From the NCBI RefSeq assembly GCF_001556045.1, contig NZ_LSIC01000173.1:1-49316 (forward strand): 49,316 bases of DNA, read 5' to 3'. A program made the translations under genes and the position numbers. Of the stretch, positions 17,352 through 24,291 are shown one piece after another. Under the pieces are notes generated by a model that saw only the letters and a list, made by a program, of their open reading frames with translations, was not told the DNA's origin and did not search any database. The first letter of the stretch is position 1, and every line of letters begins with the position of its first letter. Origin of the DNA: Bradyrhizobium sp. CCH5-F6 (GTDB lineage: Bacteria > Pseudomonadota > Alphaproteobacteria > Rhizobiales > Xanthobacteraceae).

Positions 17352-17604
17352 TGCAGGTGGGGGTCTTGGGGCAGGTCAGTGACCTCCCGAGCGATCATTA
17401 ATCGTAAATTATCGCGATACATTTAATTGCTTGCCAAATATAATAATGCAGCGTATTAATATTTAATATTCGGATGGTCGCCCCAAGGGGCGGCGCGGCA
17501 CTTGAGGGCTGTCATTGATCATCTTTAATTCAATGGCTTCGGCATAGTGAAGGGCCCGCTCTCGGGCAGGCACTGTGAGCCCGTCGGTGCAACAGGTGGG
17601 GTTA
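17352..17604. promoter_or_regulatory. AT-rich promoter region with two inverted repeats
   Basis: This 253-bp gap precedes the polymerase gene. AGGTCAGTGACCT (17373-17385) is a perfect 6-bp inverted repeat around one base, operator-like. A dense AT block runs from about 17390 to 17472, with ATTTAATT and TATTAATATTTAATATT. CGCCCCAAGGGGCG (17479-17492) is a second perfect inverted repeat. The block probably contains a promoter; the binding proteins are unknown. Confidence 0.5.
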
Positions 17605-18966
17605 ATGTCGTCGAGGAACCGCCTCCCCAACGTTGCGGTAGCGAAGGGTCCAGCGGAGCTGGAGCCCAGGCTGATGGCGAGTGCCGGTGCAGCTCCGCAA
17701 CGCGCTCATCCATTCGCCATCTGGCTGTTCTTTCTCGGTGTCGTATTGCCCGGCGACATGAGCTTTCTGCTCGGGGGGGCAAAGTTTAATCCCGAACGGT
17801 TCGTTATCGCTCTGCTCCTGATTCCGGGCCTCTGTCTGTTGCTGCAGAAGGGGCGGCGGTTCGTTGCATGCGATCTGTTCGTCTTTCTGGCGTCAATGTG
17901 GATGCTGGGAGTATCCGCACAGGAGAGCCGTTCCGCCGAACTGTCGTCGGCTGGAGCGGTGACGCTCGAACTCCTCGGCGGCTATATTGTCGCGCGCGCA
18001 TACATTTTCGGGCACCTGGCCGTCGCCGAGTTCGTCAAGGCCTTGAAGGTCGCTGTAGCGTTGATCGTTGCAGTCGCGATGCTCGACCAGATGTCGGGAA
18101 AGCTCGTGGTCAACGGCTTTCTGGGGCTAAACAGCGATCCGGAGTACAGGAACGGACTGATGAGGGCGGCGTCCGTCTTTCCGCACGCGATTTCTTACGG
18201 GACATTCTGCACCGCTGCCGCAGCCGTATTTTTATACTCGGAGCAACGCCGATTGGCGCAAATAGGTTGGGTCGGCGTTGCGTTCGTCGGATGCTTCCTG
18301 GCGATGTCTTCAGCCCCCATGTTGATGTTCTTCGTAGTCCTGGCGGTCTATAGCTACGACCGGCTCATGAAATCGTCTCCATGGCGATGGAAGGCGCTGG
18401 CAGCGGTCATCGGAGCCGGGCTCGTCTTCATCTACGCGACTACCAACAATCCGACGTCTTGGATCGTCGCGCACCTCACTCTCGATCCCTCGACCGGCTA
18501 CTTTCGCCAGGCCACATGGGATCGAGCGTTCTACAACATCGGTTTCTCTCCCCTGGTGGGCTTTGGGTTCGGCGATATCGGCGAAGGCCAGGAATTCTTC
18601 GACAATGCCTCGGTGGACGCCGTCTGGCTGGTCATCGCGCTTCGGTTTGGTGTTCCAATCGTTGTCTTCATGCTGTTGGCCAATGTGACCTCCTTTTTCG
18701 TCGGGTTTGGACGAAAGACCGCTGGCCCGACGCTCGATCCCTACATGGACAGCGTGCGATCGGGCTTTACGCTTGCGGTGATGACGTTCGTGCTGGTCGG
18801 GCTGACCGTGCACTATTGGAACACCATGTGGATGCTCTGGGGCGCGTATATCGGAGTGCGAGCCTCTCTATACGAACACTTTCTGGGAACGAGACACATC
18901 AGTGAACTTTACTCCGCCTGGTACGCTCCGCCGGTCTATGTTCCAGCAACCGAGCGTCGGTGGTAG
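17605..18966 (+). CDS. O-antigen polymerase/ligase-like membrane protein (Wzy candidate)
   Basis: A protein of 453 residues with roughly ten hydrophobic segments, starting at FAIWLFFLGVVLPGDMSFLL and including IVAVAML, a long periplasmic stretch around residues 280-330 (STGYFRQATWDRAFYNIGFS) and the late FGFGDIGEGQEFFDNASVD. A large periplasmic loop with aromatic and Arg/His residues is characteristic of Wzy polymerases and WaaL-like ligases, and the sequence divergence is normal for Wzy. It is the only polymerase candidate near the Wzx flippase. The start is uncertain: ATG 17605 follows AGGTGGGG; GTG 17575 and ATG 17674 are alternatives. Next gene follows by six bases. Confidence 0.8.
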   Translation: MSSRNRLPNVAVAKGPAELEPRLMASAGAAPQRAHPFAIWLFFLGVVLPGDMSFLLGGAKFNPERFVIALLLIPGLCLLLQKGRRFVACDLFVFLASMWMLGVSAQESRSAELSSAGAVTLELLGGYIVARAYIFGHLAVAEFVKALKVAVALIVAVAMLDQMSGKLVVNGFLGLNSDPEYRNGLMRAASVFPHAISYGTFCTAAAAVFLYSEQRRLAQIGWVGVAFVGCFLAMSSAPMLMFFVVLAVYSYDRLMKSSPWRWKALAAVIGAGLVFIYATTNNPTSWIVAHLTLDPSTGYFRQATWDRAFYNIGFSPLVGFGFGDIGEGQEFFDNASVDAVWLVIALRFGVPIVVFMLLANVTSFFVGFGRKTAGPTLDPYMDSVRSGFTLAVMTFVLVGLTVHYWNTMWMLWGAYIGVRASLYEHFLGTRHISELYSAWYAPPVYVPATERRW

Positions 18967-18972
18967 GTACCC

Positions 18973-20067
18973 ATGCAGTCGTCTTTGAGAGCTGCCGTTC
19001 GGAGTTTCCTTGCCTGCTCATTTGCTGCGGGGTTGGCGTTCCACGCAGCTCACTCTTTCGCTAGGGCGGCCAACGACACGGGGGCGCCGCAGGCATCCAG
19101 CGAGCAAGGCGACGGGGCGTCCGGCGCGCCCCGTTGCGACATTCAGTATCCCGAACTGCTGAGCCGATATCGCGCTCGTCCTTCCTGGTCTGTTGCCGGG
19201 GTCGACTATTGCGTGGGCCGCCCAACGGCGATCGAGCTCAAGGACCCTGCCGCGATCTCGATGAGCGGGGTATCGGTGGATCGCAAGATGCGCATCGTCA
19301 CCGTAACGGGAAACGGCATCACGCTGGATGGCTATGACTTCTCTCTCGATGGCGGCTGGGGCGTCGTTGTCCAGGGTGAGGATACGAAGATTCAGAACTC
19401 CAACTTCATTGTTGGCTCCAACGGCAACAAGCCCGTCCTTGCGGCCGTGTCGTCGTCGAACGTGACGGTCGCCTACAGCACGATTGACGGCCGCAACAAC
19501 CCCGACGTCAGCGGCCTTATCGAGAGTCGTGGTTCAGGATCGTTGACGGTGCAGTATTGCTGGCTGAAGAACGCCGGCGGCGACATGGTTCAAATGCACA
19601 ATGGCGGCCGGGCGGCAGGTCTCGTTCTGCGATACAACCTCATTCAGAATGCCGGCATGGCGCCTGGCGCGCACGGCGACTACACCGAGTTCATCGATGG
19701 ACCGTTCACGGTGACCATCGCGTATAACACGACCGCCCAGAATGGAGGTGCGAGCCAGGGGTTCATGGTGGAGCCTGACATTGGCTCCAACCCCGGCAGG
19801 ATCATCTCGGGCGAAATCGGCAACAATACGTTCACCGGCACGGTCAACGCATTCACTGGCATCACCGTCGCCGACATCGTGAACACGTTTACGGTGCACG
19901 ACAACTATTTCGATCCGTCGAGGACCTCGTCGGGACTGGCATTTGGCGGTCCGATCCGCGGCGGACCCAACGACAACAGCGTCAAGTCGATCTATCTGCG
20001 CAACGTGAACATGCTCACGGGCGCCATCGTGCAGGATGCCAAGGCAGGTGGGCTATCTCATCGCTGA
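18973..20067 (+). CDS. Sec-exported right-handed beta-helix protein, paralogue of the type I secretion substrate
   Basis: A 364-residue protein with a signal peptide (Arg-containing n-region, FLACSFAAGLAFHAAHSF core, probable cleavage after FARA) and a mature parallel beta-helix. Short beta-turn repeats such as NGITLDGYDFSLDGGWGVVV, SNVTVAYSTIDGR and LTVQYCWLKNAGG stack along the chain. It is clearly paralogous to residues 1-314 of the 917-residue protein at 24.3 kb, with long identical blocks such as GDYTEFIDGPF and GASQGFMVEPDIGS. Beta-helix proteins in polysaccharide loci are often lyases, C5-epimerases or depolymerases, but no catalytic triad is assigned here. It sits six bases after the Wzy-like gene, so it is probably co-expressed and acts in the periplasm or beyond. 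Confidence 0.88.
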   Translation: MQSSLRAAVRSFLACSFAAGLAFHAAHSFARAANDTGAPQASSEQGDGASGAPRCDIQYPELLSRYRARPSWSVAGVDYCVGRPTAIELKDPAAISMSGVSVDRKMRIVTVTGNGITLDGYDFSLDGGWGVVVQGEDTKIQNSNFIVGSNGNKPVLAAVSSSNVTVAYSTIDGRNNPDVSGLIESRGSGSLTVQYCWLKNAGGDMVQMHNGGRAAGLVLRYNLIQNAGMAPGAHGDYTEFIDGPFTVTIAYNTTAQNGGASQGFMVEPDIGSNPGRIISGEIGNNTFTGTVNAFTGITVADIVNTFTVHDNYFDPSRTSSGLAFGGPIRGGPNDNSVKSIYLRNVNMLTGAIVQDAKAGGLSHR

Positions 20068-20155
20068 TCGCGCGCGGCCCTGTATCGGCCTGGCTTCACC
20101 CGCGTCGGGCAGGGTCAGGAAAGAGAGCCAAGGGAGTTTTCGTCAGGTCAACGCC

Positions 20156-21346
20156 ATGAATGAAACCACTGCGCGCCGTCAAATCAGGGTTCTCAGAACG
20201 AGCTCCGAGATCGAGCCGCTTCGAGATTTCTGGAATTCGTGCAATCCGCCTCGAGACGCGGATATCGACTTTTTCCTGTTCATCCTGGACACATATCCGC
20301 AGGTTCAACGGCCGCACGTCGTGGTCCTCTACGAAGGAGGGCTTCCCAGCGCGCTTCTCGTCGGTCGATTGGAGGTGAGCCATGTGCCGGTCAAGCTCGG
20401 GTATTTTGCTCTCCCCGTTCCCGAGTTGAGAGTGCTGCAGATCGTGCACGGCGGCTGGTTGGGCGAGATCTCCGAGCAAAACGCCAGGATGCTGCTCGAG
20501 AGCATCATGGAGTCGCTGGCAGCCGGGGAGGCCGATGCAGCCTCGTTTCATTCTCCGGAGATCAGCTCCCCCCTCGTCAAACATGCCTGCGGTCTTCCGA
20601 CCTGGTGGTGCGCCGATCATCTGATCAGCCCGCAAGCTCACCGGTTGCGTGCACTTCCGGAGAAAGCTGGTTCGTTCCTGGCTGGCCTTCCGAAGAAGGG
20701 ACGATACAACCAGCGCAAGCGCATCGAAGATATCGCCTGCGCTTTTGCGGAAAGCAGGATCGAGCGATTTGGCTCGTCGGCCGACCTGGATCAGTTGATG
20801 CGTGACGCGGAGACCATCGCGGCCAAGTCCTATCAGCGGGGGCTGGGTGTCGGGTTCTCGGAAACGCCGATCATCCGATCGCGCCTCCGTTTCGAGGCAA
20901 GCAAGGGCTGGCTGCGAGGATACATTCTTTACCTCGACGGCCAGCCGGCCGCTCTCTGGATCGGCTCGCTGCGCAATGGAGTCTTTCTCAGCGAGTATGT
21001 GTCCTACGATCCTGCCTACGCGAAGTATGGCCCCGGTCTCCACCTGATTCTAAGCGTACTGGAAGAGCTGCAGGCGTCGTCGAGCCGGCCGGCACGGCTG
21101 ATAGACTTTGGCATCGGCGATGCCACCTACAAGGAGATGCTGGCCAACCTCTCGAGACAGGAGTCGACGGTTTACATCTTTGCCCCGCGCTTGAAGGCGG
21201 TCTGCATCAACCTCCTGCGCACCGGCGTTGGTAAGATGAATCGTCTGGCCAAGAGTTTTCTGGGGCGATCATGGCTTGCCGGAATTAAGCGAAAGTGGCG
21301 TACCGGGGTTAGCGGCCAACCGTCCTATCGGGTTCCGCCGTCATGA
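20156..21346 (+). CDS. GNAT-type/FemAB-like acyltransferase (Acetyltransf_6)
   Basis: A 396-residue soluble protein of the double-GNAT, FemAB-related group (PF13480 type), often found in exopolysaccharide loci. The first half carries DIDFFLFILDTYPQVQRPHV and VVLYEGGLPSALLVGRLE. The central SFLAGLPKKGRYNQRKRIED is the usual Lys/Arg-rich link, and the second half has RGYILYLDGQPAALWIGSL and the conserved EYVSYDPAYAKYGPGLHLIL followed by DFGIGDATYKEML. Members are thought to transfer acyl or aminoacyl groups; the target here may be an amino sugar of the repeat unit. ATG 20156 is chosen; an earlier in-frame start lies inside the previous gene. Confidence 0.85.
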   Translation: MNETTARRQIRVLRTSSEIEPLRDFWNSCNPPRDADIDFFLFILDTYPQVQRPHVVVLYEGGLPSALLVGRLEVSHVPVKLGYFALPVPELRVLQIVHGGWLGEISEQNARMLLESIMESLAAGEADAASFHSPEISSPLVKHACGLPTWWCADHLISPQAHRLRALPEKAGSFLAGLPKKGRYNQRKRIEDIACAFAESRIERFGSSADLDQLMRDAETIAAKSYQRGLGVGFSETPIIRSRLRFEASKGWLRGYILYLDGQPAALWIGSLRNGVFLSEYVSYDPAYAKYGPGLHLILSVLEELQASSSRPARLIDFGIGDATYKEMLANLSRQESTVYIFAPRLKAVCINLLRTGVGKMNRLAKSFLGRSWLAGIKRKWRTGVSGQPSYRVPPS

Positions 21347-21458
21347 CTTTGAAGCCCGCCGCAACAGGCCTGTGGCGAGGGAAGCTCCGCGGAGTCATGG
21401 CGGGAGATCCTGGATGTGTTGGTCACAGGAGGATCGAGCTTTTGAGCGCGAGGTCGCA

Positions 21459-22607
21459 ATGAGCGTCTCACTCGGCGTGCTCATGCCGCTGCCACTCAAC
21501 GGAATGGGAGTCGGTTATACCTGCGGTTCCCTCGCGAAGGGGATGGCGGGCGAGAATTTCGACGTGACGCTCGTGACGCCGCGGGCGCAGTGGGCGTTGC
21601 CATCGGTAAAGCTCGTCCAGGTCCTGCCGAACTGGGCGCGATACATCCCGTACCGGTACGTGCGAGGCTGGGTCGGCCGCAAAATCGAGGGTGTATTTCT
21701 CTCTTCCATTGATGAATCGCAATCGAACAGGGCTGCAGCCTATCTTTGGCCCGATGCAAGCCTGGATACGATCCAGGAGTTGAAACGGCGCGGCGTCACC
21801 GTCTTTCGTGAACAGTTCAATTGCCACACCGGGACCGCAAAGAGGATTCTTGATCAGGCGTACGAGCGGCTCGGGGTCGGTGCGGCGCATGGGATCACGT
21901 CCGAGAAGGTCGATCGTGAGGCACAAGTCCTGGCGGCGGTGGATCACGTGTTTTGTCCCAGTCCGCTGGTCGAGGCCTCATTGTTGGAGAACGGCGTACC
22001 TCGATCCAAGTTCTTGAACGCGAGCTATGGTTGGGAGCCGGCACGGCTTTCCGGAAGGCGGCCGTTACTCGCACCGCATGATGGCGTCACAGCGGTGTTC
22101 GTCGGTGCTATTTGTGTGAGGAAAGGGGCGCATCTGCTTCTGGATTACTGGGCCCGGAGCGGGGTGAAGGGAAGGCTCGTGCTTGCAGGGGAGATGGAGC
22201 CTGCCATCAAGGAGAAGTGCGCCGGCCTTCTTGCCAGGGATGATGTGATCGTATTCGACTACCTCAGAGACGTTGGCGCGCTTTATCGATCGGCCGACCT
22301 GTTCATATTCCCTTCGCTGGAGGAGGGGAGTCCCTTGGTCATGTACGAAGCGTGCGGCTCCGGACTTCCGGTCATCACGACGGAGATGGGGGCAGGACGC
22401 TTCGTGCGCGACGGTCGTGAAGGTTTTGTGCTCGATCCTTACGATGCGCCGCGTTGGGTCGAGGCCATTCGTTCGCTGGCCGGCGACCTCGAGCTTCGAC
22501 GAACAATGTCCGAGGCCGCTGTCGCGCGCGCAGAACGTTTCGTCTGGGCCGAGGTCGCCAGCCAGCGCCGTCAGCAGATCAAGGAATGTCTTGGCAATGG
22601 CCTCTGA
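21459..22607 (+). CDS. Glycosyltransferase family 4
   Basis: A 382-residue GT-B enzyme. It opens MSVSLGVLMPLPLNGMGVGY. The linker region carries EREAQ-like KVDREAQVLAAVDHVFCPSP, a typical GT4 boundary. The C-domain has AVFVGAICVRKGAHLLLDYW, LVLAGEM, FDYLRDVGALYRSADLFIFP and the EX7E signature in SLEEGSPLVMYEACGSGLPV. ATG 21459 follows GAGGTCGCA; the 112-bp gap upstream shows no gene. Its stop overlaps the next glycosyltransferase start by 11 bp. Confidence 0.92.
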   Translation: MSVSLGVLMPLPLNGMGVGYTCGSLAKGMAGENFDVTLVTPRAQWALPSVKLVQVLPNWARYIPYRYVRGWVGRKIEGVFLSSIDESQSNRAAAYLWPDASLDTIQELKRRGVTVFREQFNCHTGTAKRILDQAYERLGVGAAHGITSEKVDREAQVLAAVDHVFCPSPLVEASLLENGVPRSKFLNASYGWEPARLSGRRPLLAPHDGVTAVFVGAICVRKGAHLLLDYWARSGVKGRLVLAGEMEPAIKEKCAGLLARDDVIVFDYLRDVGALYRSADLFIFPSLEEGSPLVMYEACGSGLPVITTEMGAGRFVRDGREGFVLDPYDAPRWVEAIRSLAGDLELRRTMSEAAVARAERFVWAEVASQRRQQIKECLGNGL

Positions 22608-23634
22608 TCGCGCAAAGCTTGCGGTGCTGATCGTCGGGTACCGCAATCCCGACGACATTCAGCGCTGCTTGAGGTCGCTCGCAGCGTCCGATTGGCAGGA
22701 GTTTGAAGTCTTCGTTTGCGAGAACGGTGGACGGGAAGCTTTCGAGGCCCTGGTAGATGCGCTTATCGGTCAGGAGCGAATGCTGCCATGCATTCAAGAT
22801 GAAGATGATGCCGTGGATACACCCGGCGGACGGTTTGGCTCCGTCGTCAAATGCCGTTTCCAGGACCGGCCTATCATCGTTCGAATTGGACTCGCGACGG
22901 ATAATCTCGGTTATGGCGGCGGGGTAAACGCCTGGCTCGAACGCCTGCTCGGCACGCGCGGCTGGGAAGCTGTGCTCGTTCTCAATCCCGATACCGAGGT
23001 CCACGATAACTGCCTGACGGAATTGATGGCCAAGGCAGATCAGGGCTTCGGAATGATTGGTGGCACCCTGGTTTTCGATCATGCGCCGGACAAGATCATC
23101 AACTATGGACTTCAATGGTCGCCCGTCACAGGCCGGGTTCTCGCCGTCGGCAGGAATTTGGCGGCGGGCACATCTCCCGCGCCTGAGGTGCTTTCACGGA
23201 TCGATTCGATTAGTGGCGCCTGCGTGCTGGTCACGCGTGCGTTTATCGAGGACGTCGGATTGATGGCCGAGGACTATTTTCTCTACATGGAGGATGTGGA
23301 CTGGGGGCGACGCCGCGGCAAGCACAGGATCGGCTTCGCGGAACGGGCGGTCATACGCCACGTTGGCGGCACCGCTATCGGGTCTGCGACTGATTTCAGA
23401 AAGCAGTCATTCCTTTCGGTCTATCTGTCCGCGCGCAACAGTATCCTGTTCGCGCGCCGGTGGGCCGGACGCCGGTGGGTGCTTCACCTTGGATGGGGTT
23501 TGCTGCACGCCGTCAGGTACGCTGCTATCGGCGCCCCCCTGGCCGGCAAGATTACCCTGGTCGGCCTCATGGACGGGGTACGAGGAAAGTCCGGGAAGCC
23601 CGACGCATTCATGCGATTGCCGCGGTCCATATAG
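22597..23634 (+). CDS. Glycosyltransferase family 2 (rhamnosyltransferase-like)
   Basis: A 345-residue GT2 enzyme of the WbbL/RfbF-like type. LAVLIVGYRNPDDIQRCLRS opens the fold; TDNLGYGGGVNAWLE and LVLNPDTEVHDN are the sugar-nucleotide and metal motifs; SGACVLVTRAFIEDVGLMAE and YFLYMEDVDWGRR are the acceptor and catalytic-base region, all typical of rhamnosyltransferase-like GT2 proteins. An insertion of about 20 acidic residues (DEDDAVDTPGG) near residue 68 is unusual. The C-terminus is basic and hydrophobic. Start ATG 22597 overlaps the previous gene. It is the last gene before a 657-bp gap. Confidence 0.92.
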   Translation: MASDRAKLAVLIVGYRNPDDIQRCLRSLAASDWQEFEVFVCENGGREAFEALVDALIGQERMLPCIQDEDDAVDTPGGRFGSVVKCRFQDRPIIVRIGLATDNLGYGGGVNAWLERLLGTRGWEAVLVLNPDTEVHDNCLTELMAKADQGFGMIGGTLVFDHAPDKIINYGLQWSPVTGRVLAVGRNLAAGTSPAPEVLSRIDSISGACVLVTRAFIEDVGLMAEDYFLYMEDVDWGRRRGKHRIGFAERAVIRHVGGTAIGSATDFRKQSFLSVYLSARNSILFARRWAGRRWVLHLGWGLLHAVRYAAIGAPLAGKITLVGLMDGVRGKSGKPDAFMRLPRSI

Positions 23635-24291
23635 GCGCTGCGTATTTCCAGCTTCGATATCTTGGGGCGAGGCTCACGCCTGCATGTTCTGCGCGGGCGG
23701 GCAACCTCAAATTGGGCGGCGCCGCGCAGGACGGGGCCGCGTGTGAGTCCGAGTAGTCCGGGGAGCGATCCGCGCTTTGCAGTCTTCGGCCCCGAACAGT
23801 CCGGTGGAATTGGTCGAACTCGCTCAAATATTCCAAATATTGTGGCGTTGGCTTGGCGTCGTGGCTTTGGTTAGGGCGGCCGGTCTACTTTGTCGCAATG
23901 ACCCCTGTTATTTATTGCCATTAAGTTCATTATCGCGAAGCGAGTATTGATTCGCGGCGCAAGTTCGCTGGGCCTCCTCAGGCCATTCGATCATTGGCAA
24001 ATTTGGCCGCCGGTGTCTGTGTGCCCGGTAATAATACGAGTTTCGTCCGACGCTTGCGGTGCGGTATAAATGCGTTTGGACAAACCGCGTATTTAATTCC
24101 TGTCGCGTGAGTGTGGCGGTCTGAGCCAAACATGACCCCAGCACAGCCTCGTTGTAGTCCAAAAAAAGTCCGTGGTGCTCGGTCAAGAGTCGCCTGAGCC
24201 GAGGCAATCGGCTTCTGAGGATAGCGTGCCGCTCGGGGGACCTCGTGGTTGAGCGCACGCTGTCGGATATTAAATCAGGAGAACAGGGTAG
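23635..24291. other. 657-bp gap upstream of the secreted beta-helix gene
   Basis: No convincing gene was found. AT-rich stretches lie at about 23825-23850 and 23905-23935 (TTATTTATTGCCATTAAG) and near 24269 (ATATTAAATC). An AGGAG ribosome-binding site at about 24280 serves ATG 24292. A reverse frame across about 23908-24245 is open and could be a decayed or orphan tail, but it has no start of its own or recognised motif. The size fits a regulated promoter for a secreted protein. Confidence 0.4.

Noticed and set aside
23609..23836. Reverse 75-codon frame just after the last glycosyltransferase
   Set aside because: Starts at TTG without a ribosome-binding site and overlaps the glycosyltransferase end; no recognisable features.
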